Source: Bacteroidota bacterium
GTDB taxonomy: Bacteria; Bacteroidota; Bacteroidia; Chitinophagales; LD1
Assembly: GCA_003165135.1 (NCBI GenBank)
Contig: PLSN01000487.1
Location: 1 to 5,097 of the forward strand
Length of the DNA: 5,097 bases
Direction: 5' to 3'
Position numbers and translations under genes: made by a program. The notes under the pieces were generated by a model that was not told where the DNA came from, did no database searches, and worked only from the letters and a program-made list of their open reading frames with translations. This document shows, in pieces, positions 1-4,883 of this stretch (positions within the stretch are counted from its first letter, which is position 1; every line of letters begins with the position of its first letter).

Positions 1-611
1 TGCACGCAGACCATGAGCAGAACTGCTCTGCCTCTACCGTGCGTATGGTTGGTTCATCTCATGCTAATCTCTATGCATCTGTCAGTGCGGGTGCTGCAGC
101 TCTCTGGGGCCCACGTCACGGCGGTGCCAATCAGGAAGTACTCGAAATGCTCGAAGATATCCGCGACAACTATAATGGCGACGTGAAGAAAGTAGTAGAT
201 GAGGCAAAAGACAAAAAGCGTCTGCTGTTCGGCTTCGGTCACCGTGTATATAAGAATTTCGACCCGCGTGCAAAGATCATCAAGGTAGCTTGTGACAATG
301 TACTGGCTAAGCTCGGTGTCAGAGACCCTTTGCTTGATATAGCTAAAGAACTTGAAGGTGTCGCACTGAGCGATCCATACTTCATCGAGCGTAAACTGTA
401 TCCAAATGTAGACTTCTATTCAGGAATAATATATAAGGCATTGGGCTTCCCTACGCCGATGTTCACCGTGCTGTTCGCACTGGGACGTATGCCAGGATGG
501 GTATCTCAGTGGAAAGAAATGCGCGAGCGCAAAGAAGATATCGGCCGTCCGCGCCAGATATATATGGGCCAGACATTGAGGCCATTTGTATCTATCAAAG
601 ACAGGAAATAA
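1..611 (+). CDS. gltA: Citrate synthase, C-terminal part (5' end outside window)
   Basis: This gene makes the cytoplasmic TCA-cycle enzyme that condenses acetyl-CoA and oxaloacetate to citrate and CoA. The reading frame is open from the left edge (first full codon at 3) and ends in TAA at 609-611. About 202 residues are visible, against about 427 in the E. coli enzyme, so roughly the first half is missing. The fragment begins HADHEQN and aligns closely with E. coli GltA from about residue 226. All three catalytic residues are present: His in WGPRHGGAN (codon 117-119, E. coli His264), His in GFGHRVYKN (240-242, His305) and Asp in [10 protein letters not shown] (411-413, Asp362). The citrate-binding His in HADH and the Arg residues of GRPRQIY near the C-terminus are also present. 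An internal GTG at 39 lies within the conserved fold and is not a start. The gene converges on gldH and ends at the repeat/terminator region. Nothing suggests decay. Confidence 0.97.
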   Translation, partial: HADHEQNCSASTVRMVGSSHANLYASVSAGAAALWGPRHGGANQEVLEMLEDIRDNYNGDVKKVVDEAKDKKRLLFGFGHRVYKNFDPRAKIIKVACDNVLAKLGVRDPLLDIAKELEGVALSDPYFIERKLYPNVDFYSGIIYKALGFPTPMFTVLFALGRMPGWVSQWKEMRERKEDIGRPRQIYMGQTLRPFVSIKDRK

Positions 612-650
612 ACAGCCACCTCACCCAACCCTCTCCGAAGGAGAGGGCTT
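611..650 (+). repeat. Left arm of an inverted repeat pair, hairpin repeat downstream of gltA
   Basis: The arm starts in the gltA stop codon and contains a perfect hairpin: CCCTCTCC at 629-636, loop GAA, GGAGAGGG at 640-647. The first 12 bases, AACAGCCACCTC (611-622), recur as a perfect inverted copy at 771-782. The 8-mer AACAGCCA also recurs directly at 651-658, just after the hairpin. From memory, CCTCACCC...CTCTCC/GGAGAGG hairpins recur between genes in many Bacteroidota genomes. That this is a multi-copy family here is inference, since only one pair lies in the window. No long T-run follows the hairpin, so it is not itself a classical terminator. Confidence 0.75.
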
Positions 651-677
651 AACAGCCAAATACAAAACTAGAACGAA

Positions 678-709
678 TAAAAAGATCAGCATTAATGCTG
701 GTCTTTTTA
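678..709. terminator. Bidirectional rho-independent terminator between gltA and gldH
   Basis: The 14-bp perfect palindrome CAGCATTAATGCTG (687-700) is extended outward by a T-G wobble and then A-T and G-C pairs. This makes a nearly continuous stem from 678 to 709, of which only the innermost bases would form the loop. The arms end in five As on the left and five Ts on the right, so a transcript from either strand has a stem followed by a U-run. It sits between two convergent genes, about 67 bp past the gltA stop and about 72 bp past the gldH stop, which is where a shared terminator is expected. Confidence 0.88.
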
Positions 710-744
710 TGATTGTAAAGCTATCAATCAAAGTATTTTGCATT

Positions 745-782
745 CCTCCTCTCCTTTGGAGAGGCCGGGAGAGGTGGCTGTT
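745..782 (-). repeat. Right arm of the inverted repeat pair, hairpin repeat downstream of gldH
   Basis: Read on the - strand, this arm starts in the gldH stop codon and runs AACAGCCACCTC (782-771), a C/G-rich spacer, then a perfect hairpin: CCTCTCC 748-754, TTT 755-757, GGAGAGG 758-764 in + coordinates. Compared with the left arm, the stretch 758-782 matches the inverted 611-636 with a one-base length difference and about three substitutions. The two arms are therefore copies of one repeat in opposite orientation. They flank the shared terminator. Confidence 0.75.
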
Positions 783-1272
783 AATTCTGTGCTTTAGGCG
801 GAGCTGTTTTTTCTATTCTCAGGCCGACGCTTTTGATCTTCTCCAGTGGATTGACGCGCATATCCTGTCTGATGGTGAAGGTGTATTTACCTATCATTGG
901 AAACTTTGCATCATGCTGTATCTCTACAGGGATATCACAGTTGTCGCCGAGACAGGAGCCGTACCATTTGCCATCGCTCTCGCAGAGAGGCAGGTTGACG
1001 CGTTTCTCCATCTTTTTGCCATCAGGCAGTTGTGTCCCCACCTGTACATATATATTTCTCCACTCAAACTGGAATGAATGGCGCAGATTGATATAAATAT
1101 TGTAGCGTGTCGTAGTGTCTTTGACATCCACTGAGAAAGACTTCACATCATCGTAAGTCCATTTCTCGTTGGCTACGGGAGTATTGGTCTCATAGAGCCT
1201 GTTTGGGTCGCAGGCTGTGAGGGACAGCAGCACTGCCAGCGCGATGATGATGAGTGAAAGATGATTTTTCAT
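781..1272 (-). CDS. gldH: Gliding motility lipoprotein GldH
   Basis: This is a 163-residue lipoprotein of the GldH family, one of the Gld proteins required for Bacteroidota gliding and associated with the type IX secretion/gliding machinery. It has a short hydrophobic signal (about 4-20) ending in a lipobox, LTAC, with the lipidated Cys at 21 followed by Asp22. Family-like stretches are W38 with the following Asp pair, YNIYINLRH (57-65), GKWYGSCLGD (101-110) and a C-terminal FPMIGKYTFTIRQDMR...VGLRIEK block. Length is normal for the family. The ATG at 1272-1270 is chosen because the signal peptide begins directly after it. It lies 27 bp after the ricT stop, so the two are probably cotranscribed from a ricT promoter. 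Unusual are three extra cysteines in the mature part (97, 107, 112), two of them within the GKW...GD segment. Its exact biochemical role is not known from sequence; the family call rests on recalled motifs. Confidence 0.9.
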   Translation of the reverse strand: MKNHLSLIIIALAVLLSLTACDPNRLYETNTPVANEKWTYDDVKSFSVDVKDTTTRYNIYINLRHSFQFEWRNIYVQVGTQLPDGKKMEKRVNLPLCESDGKWYGSCLGDNCDIPVEIQHDAKFPMIGKYTFTIRQDMRVNPLEKIKSVGLRIEKTAPPKAQN

Positions 1273-1299
1273 TGACCGTTTATCAGATTGCGGTTTAGC

Positions 1300-2709
1300 T
1301 TATTGGTTGTCGGTATTGGGAGGTGGTGCCTGCGGGCCTTTATTTTCAGGTTTGTTTCTGTCGCCCTGTGGTGGCCTGTTTCTGTCACCTTGAGGTTTAT
1401 TTCTGTTTCCTCCTTGCTGGTTATTTCTATTTCCCTGCTGATTATTTCTTTCGCCTTGAGGTTTGCGATCCCCCTGAGGTTTATATCTGTTTTCCTGAGC
1501 AGGTTTATTCTCCTGATTGCCGCCTTCCTGACGACCACCGCCACGGTTGTCTCTGTTGCCTTGTCCACCGCGGTTGTTTCTTCCCTTATTCCTGTTTTTA
1601 CGGTCTTTCTCCATCAGGGTTGAGAGGCTCACCTGACCTACGAGGTCATCGTGCTTGGATTCATCTATTACGACATTTTCGACCACGTTGTAGTTGCCCA
1701 AAGTGGCCGGTTTTTTGCCCTGCTTATTCATCCATACCAATTCAGCTACGGTCTCGACATCTATTTTGATAGGATTGCCGTGCGTACCTTCATATTCGAA
1801 CCACATCAGCTTTTTGAGTATTTCTGTTTTGCGGAGCGTCGCCGTGCCTTCTTCGGTTTCTATTTTCTCGACATTCTTCGGGAATTTCTTCAGCGCATCA
1901 TTGTATGTATCAAGTTCATAGTTGAGGCAGCATTTGAGCCTGCCGCATTGGCCACTCATTTTTTCTGTATTGATAGCGAGGTTCTGGTAGCGGACAGCCT
2001 GTGTGGTCACAGATTTAAAATCCTGTAGCCATGTGGAGCAGCATAGCTCCCTGCCGCAGGTACCCATGCCGCCTATACGTGCCGCCTCCTGACGGGCACC
2101 TATCTGGCGCATCTCTATTTTGACCTTAAAGTCACGTGCGAATACTTTCACCAGTTCCCTGAAGTCCACCCTGTCATCAGCAGTATAGTATAGCGTGAGT
2201 TTTTTGCCATCACCCTGGTACTCGACATCGCCGATCTTCATTTGCAGGTTTTGGGTCTTGGCTATGGCACGGGCGCGCACCATTGTCTCATTTTCTTTGT
2301 TTCTGCCATCGAGGAAGGTATTGATGTCCTGCTCTGTGGCTATCCGGAGGATATTACGTATGGTATCATCGCGCTCGGTGACCTTGTGTTTTTTCATCTG
2401 CACCTTGACGAGTTCTCCTTGTATACTGACCTCGCCTATGTCAAAGCCTTGTGCAGCCTCTACTACTATCAGCTGGCCTTTGTGCATGTCAAAGTTGCCC
2501 GTGTTTCTGTAGAAACCCTTTCTGGAACCATTTTTAAATGCAACCTCGACTATATTGAAGTTCTCATTGAATGACAGCGGCATGTCAGCCAGCCAGTCCG
2601 AGACATTGTTTTTATTGCAGCCACCCGTCGAGCATCCGCCTTTGCTGCCGCAGCCTGCCGGTTCCTCACCTTCTTTGGCAGTGCCACATGATCCTGATCC
2701 ACAACCCAT
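1300..2709 (-). CDS. ricT: PSP1-domain protein RicT (YaaT family), Bacteroidota type with R/N/Q/G-rich tail
   Basis: This is a 469-residue cytoplasmic protein. In Bacillus subtilis the homologue YaaT/RicT is part of an iron-sulfur-containing complex that modulates RNase Y-dependent RNA processing; the same role here is inferred. Visible layout: a Cys-rich N-terminus (Cys 3, 8, 20, 26, 31); a PSP1 core at about 50-205; then the family hallmark GMGTCGRELCCS (Cys 218, 223, 224) and SGQCGRLKCCLNYE (Cys 255, 260, 261), which matches the Cys pattern of YaaT. A variable region follows to about 368, and then a low-complexity tail of about 100 residues (369-469) rich in Arg, Asn, Gln, Gly, Lys and Pro. 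Bacillus YaaT is about 275 residues; the extra length is the N-terminal Cys segment, the region after the Cys hallmark, and the tail. The ATG at 2709-2707 is supported by the Cys-rich N-terminus beginning right after it and by an AT-rich leader. It is the first gene of the ricT-gldH unit and diverges from paaN. Confidence 0.92.
   Translation of the reverse strand: MGCGSGSCGTAKEGEEPAGCGSKGGCSTGGCNKNNVSDWLADMPLSFNENFNIVEVAFKNGSRKGFYRNTGNFDMHKGQLIVVEAAQGFDIGEVSIQGELVKVQMKKHKVTERDDTIRNILRIATEQDINTFLDGRNKENETMVRARAIAKTQNLQMKIGDVEYQGDGKKLTLYYTADDRVDFRELVKVFARDFKVKIEMRQIGARQEAARIGGMGTCGRELCCSTWLQDFKSVTTQAVRYQNLAINTEKMSGQCGRLKCCLNYELDTYNDALKKFPKNVEKIETEEGTATLRKTEILKKLMWFEYEGTHGNPIKIDVETVAELVWMNKQGKKPATLGNYNVVENVVIDESKHDDLVGQVSLSTLMEKDRKNRNKGRNNRGGQGNRDNRGGGRQEGGNQENKPAQENRYKPQGDRKPQGERNNQQGNRNNQQGGNRNKPQGDRNRPPQGDRNKPENKGPQAPPPNTDNQ
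1354..1485 (-). repeat. Degenerate in-frame repeats encoding the RicT tail
   Basis: Within the tail, the peptide units KPQGDR/KPQGER (409-452, with RPPQGDR as a variant) and RNNQQGNR recur with short spacing. At DNA level the + strand carries CCTTGAGGTTTATTTCTGT (1388-1406) and close variants starting near 1454 and 1472, so the repetition is in the nucleotides as well as the protein. This points to expansion by slippage or recombination. The wider tail (1303-1605) also holds an RGG-like stretch, GRNNRGGQGNRDNRGGGR, at residues 376-393. Confidence 0.7.
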
Positions 2710-2746
2710 TTATATTCAGTTAATATCGTTATTTAATATCCATATT

Positions 2747-2770
2747 ATGGTTGGCGAGGACGCCAACCAT
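2747..2770. repeat. Perfect hairpin (10-bp stem, 4-nt loop) in the ricT-paaN intergenic region
   Basis: ATGGTTGGCG (2747-2756) is followed by AGGA and then its exact reverse complement CGCCAACCAT (2761-2770). A second palindrome, CATCCGGATG (2768-2777), overlaps its right end. No T-run follows on either strand, so it is not a terminator. It lies 38 bp upstream of the ricT start, possibly inside the ricT 5' leader, and about 157 bp upstream of paaN. From memory, TTGGCGnnnnCGCCAA hairpins recur between genes in Bacteroidota. Whether this is a dispersed repeat or a local regulatory structure cannot be decided from one copy. Confidence 0.7.
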
Positions 2771-2808
2771 CCGGATGACCTAAGTCAAAGAGCGAATATA
2801 ATGGAAAA

Positions 2809-2817
2809 TGTGGATAA
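2809..2817 (-). promoter_or_regulatory. Perfect DnaA-box sequence in the divergent ricT-paaN intergenic region
   Basis: TGTGGATAA is the exact complement of the 9-bp DnaA box TTATCCACA. Two weaker matches lie nearby: TGATCCACA at 2695-2703 (8 of 9, over the ricT start region) and TTATCCCAA at 2870-2878 (7 of 9). A single perfect box is expected by chance in a few percent of windows of this size, so binding by DnaA is a suggestion only. There is no AT-rich unwinding element with boxes in an origin-like array, so this is not called as an origin. Confidence 0.3.
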
Positions 2818-2927
2818 GCTGGGTGTTACCTTGTTTTGATACTGACACCCCCTTTCGCTTTTTACCTTTTTATCCCAAAATATTTTACTTTCAAACTCCG
2901 TAATTTCAGAAAAGAAAAATAAACCAC

Positions 2928-4580
2928 ATGTCACTAAGCAATAGCAATAGAGAAATAATAGAAAACGCCGTCAAGGCCATTCACGCACGTACTTTTTTCG
3001 CACAATATCCTGAGTCACCAAAAGCATATGGAGAGGAAGCATCAGCAGAAGGACTGAAACTATTCAATGACCAGCTCGGCAAGAAATTTGACCAGCTGCA
3101 TCAGCAGGACCCGGTGGGATGGATAGGTGAGGAGGTGTCTCCATATACCCTGAAACCACTTGGCATCACATACCCTTGCTATGAAACAGATAAAGTAATC
3201 GTCAGGGCAGGACGCGCATTCGACGAGTGGCGCAAACTATCTGCAGACGACCGTGCAGAGGTGCTGATCGAAGCACTGGAGCGCATCAAGGCCCGCTTCT
3301 TTGAGATCGCATATGCCACACAGCATACTACAGGGCAGTCATTTGTCATGAGCTTTCAGGCATCAGGCCCGCACGCCAGCGACCGTGCACTCGAGGCAGT
3401 AGCAATGGGCTGGGAAGAACTACAGAGGTTCCCATCATCAGTGACATGGGAAAAGCCCGCAGGCAAAGGTGTGATCAAACTGGAGAAACACTATCACGCA
3501 GTACCTAAAGGCATCGGCCTCGTGATAGGCTGCTCTACCTTCCCTACATGGAATACCGTACCCGGACTTTTTGCGACACTCGTGACAGGCAATACCGCTA
3601 TCGTAAAGCCACATCCTAAATCTGTTTATGCCATCGCTATCGTGGTAGCGGAGATACAAAATGCACTGAAGCAGGCAGGCCATGACACTAACATCTGCCA
3701 GCTCGCAGTAGACAGCAGCGATAAACTCATCACTAAAAAACTCGCTGAGCATCCGCTGGTGAAACTGATAGACTATACAGGTAGTTCCGTATTCGGAAAT
3801 TATGTAGAGTCGCTGCCCGGCAAATCTACTTTCACAGAGAAAGCAGGTGTCAACTCGGTGATCATCGACTCAGTAGCAGACCTCGCGCCTGTGGTGCAGA
3901 ATCTGGCATTCTCTGTGTCACTCTATTCAGGACAGATGTGTACCGCTCCGCAGAATTTCTTCGTGCCTGCTGAAGGCGTCAAGACCGCAAGTGGAGTAGT
4001 GAGCTACGATGAATTCGTTAAGGCTTTTGTAGCTGGTATCGATGGCATAGCCAAGCATCCTGCTATGGGCCCCGGCACACTGGGAGCTATACAAAGCGAA
4101 GCCACAGTGAAAAGAGTGGACGCAGTGAAAGACATAGCGACACTATTATTAGAATCAGGTAAAGTAGCTAATGCAGAATTCCCTGATGCGCGTACACTGT
4201 CGCCTACGGTGCTGGAAGTCGATGCTAAGGATTTCGGCATATATGAGAATGAACTCTTCGGGCCGATCGTACTCGTGATCAAAACCAAAAACACTCGCCA
4301 GTCTCTGGAACTCGCCCGCGAGATGGCCGTCAAACACGGCGCTATCACCTGTGGGGCATATACTACCAATGACGAAATAGCAAAAGAGATCGAAGAGGAA
4401 ATGGAAACATCTTTCACTCCGGTATCATTCAATCTGACAGGCGGTATCTTCGTCAACCAACATGCTACTTTCAGTGACTTTCACGTGACGGGCGGCAATC
4501 CCGCTGGCAATGCATCCTTTACCAATCCTGACTATGTGAATCGCCGCTTTGTATGGGTGGGACATAGAAAGAATGGATGA
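2928..4580 (+). CDS. paaN: Phenylacetic acid degradation protein PaaN, stand-alone aldehyde dehydrogenase
   Basis: This is a 550-residue soluble NAD(P)+-dependent aldehyde dehydrogenase of the PaaN type. In the aerobic phenylacetyl-CoA pathway, such an enzyme oxidises the semialdehyde formed on opening the oxepin-CoA ring, giving 3-oxo-5,6-dehydrosuberyl-CoA for beta-oxidation. Catalytic landmarks are intact: Asn209 in TFPTWNT, Lys227 in IVKPHP, the TGSS turn (284-287), the general base Glu304 in FTEKAGVNS, nucleophile Cys338 in SGQMCTAPQN, and Glu442 in NELFGP. The N-terminal ~90 residues are a PaaN-specific extension. E. coli PaaZ is about 680 residues with a C-terminal MaoC-like hydratase domain; here the protein ends right after the dehydrogenase, so the hydratase must be a separate protein. 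The ATG at 2928 follows an A-rich leader without a clear Shine-Dalgarno, as is usual in Bacteroidota. No other paa gene is in the window. A related ALDH activity is possible, but the N-terminal extension and overall pattern favour PaaN. Confidence 0.9.
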   Translation: MSLSNSNREIIENAVKAIHARTFFAQYPESPKAYGEEASAEGLKLFNDQLGKKFDQLHQQDPVGWIGEEVSPYTLKPLGITYPCYETDKVIVRAGRAFDEWRKLSADDRAEVLIEALERIKARFFEIAYATQHTTGQSFVMSFQASGPHASDRALEAVAMGWEELQRFPSSVTWEKPAGKGVIKLEKHYHAVPKGIGLVIGCSTFPTWNTVPGLFATLVTGNTAIVKPHPKSVYAIAIVVAEIQNALKQAGHDTNICQLAVDSSDKLITKKLAEHPLVKLIDYTGSSVFGNYVESLPGKSTFTEKAGVNSVIIDSVADLAPVVQNLAFSVSLYSGQMCTAPQNFFVPAEGVKTASGVVSYDEFVKAFVAGIDGIAKHPAMGPGTLGAIQSEATVKRVDAVKDIATLLLESGKVANAEFPDARTLSPTVLEVDAKDFGIYENELFGPIVLVIKTKNTRQSLELAREMAVKHGAITCGAYTTNDEIAKEIEEEMETSFTPVSFNLTGGIFVNQHATFSDFHVTGGNPAGNASFTNPDYVNRRFVWVGHRKNG

Positions 4581-4667
4581 GATAGCTGTGAGTCGTGAGC
4601 TTTTATCGATGCAATTTGATAGATGTTAAATTATCTCGCAAAATTATAAGTTATAACTAAATAATGC

Positions 4668-4675
4668 TATTTTTG
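4668..4675 (+). promoter_or_regulatory. Bacteroidota -7-like motif, tentative
   Basis: TATTTTTG followed by CA fits the Bacteroidota primary-sigma -7 consensus TAnnTTTG exactly. No TTG lies about 17-23 bp upstream, where the -33 element is expected; the nearest upstream TTG is at 4616-4618, too far away. There is also no gene start within 400 bp downstream in the window. The motif also sits in the loop and right arm of a small AATGC/GCATT hairpin (4663-4679). It may be chance in AT-rich DNA. Confidence 0.22.
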
Positions 4676-4780
4676 CATTGTCAGGTTAATGCCGTCTTGG
4701 AGTGACGAAACAATATTGTGTGGTAGAACAGGCAACCAACATTTTTCCTGAATTATAGTATTGCTTTTCTTCTTTTAGCC

Positions 4781-4807
4781 GGATGTTTCGCTTGGCTCAA
4801 CATGACA
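4781..4807 (-). repeat. TGTCATnnTGAGCC..GCGAA intergenic repeat, unit A
   Basis: Read on the - strand this is TGTCATGTTGAGCC, AA, GCGAAACATCC. It shares TGTCAT, TGAGCC and GCGAA, in that order, with the unit at 4836-4883, which lies in the opposite orientation 28 bp away. From memory, GTCATnnTGAGCnnAGnCGAAnnATC-type sequences are scattered between genes in Bacteroidota and often give spurious translations with VMLSxAKH, as the - strand does here. Membership in that family is recalled knowledge, not shown by copy number in this window. Confidence 0.65.
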
Positions 4808-4835
4808 CTACTGTGGTGCAAAGTTCCAAAATCTT

Positions 4836-4883
4836 TGTCATCCTGAGCCAGCCAGCCGCAGGCAGGCGTATGCGAAGGAACTG
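4836..4883 (+). repeat. TGTCATnnTGAGCC..GCGAA intergenic repeat, unit B with a 22-bp insert
   Basis: TGTCATCCTGAGCC (4836-4849) is followed by a 22-bp G/C-rich segment (4850-4871) and then GCGAAGGAACTG (4872-4883). Unit A has only AA at that place. With the flanking GCC the segment can fold back as GCCAGCC against GGCAGGC with one A-A mismatch, giving a small internal hairpin. It is the same repeat family as unit A, in inverted orientation. Confidence 0.65.

Noticed and set aside
586..1077. 163-codon + strand frame running from the end of gltA into gldH
   Set aside because: It starts inside gltA, reads through the hairpin repeat and terminator (giving a QPPHPTLSEGEG-type translation), then runs antisense through gldH. 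No coding signal.
1354..1485. Regularly spaced repeats as a CRISPR-like array
   Set aside because: The repeats are short, degenerate and in frame within the ricT coding sequence, with no unique spacers of constant length.
1269..1623. Hydrophobic + strand and Arg/Thr-rich - strand frames over the RicT tail
   Set aside because: They are other-frame readings of the low-complexity repeats that encode the R/N/Q/G-rich tail. The hydrophobic look arises from the T-rich complement.
2747..2770. Hairpin as a transcription terminator or riboswitch
   Set aside because: No T-run follows on either strand, it lies between divergent gene starts, and no known riboswitch consensus is visible.
2831..2838. TTGTTTTG as a -7 element for paaN
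   Set aside because: It differs from TAnnTTTG at the invariant A, and no TTG lies at the expected -33 distance. No confident promoter could be placed for paaN or ricT in 2710-2927.
4004..4456. 150-codon open frame on the - strand
   Set aside because: It lies wholly inside paaN and is the Ser/Ala/Thr-rich mirror of a conserved dehydrogenase region. It has no family resemblance, while the + strand frame carries the catalytic residues.
4584..4604. AGCT...AGCT followed by TTTT as the paaN terminator
   Set aside because: Only about four base pairs form across a ten-base loop, which is too weak to call.
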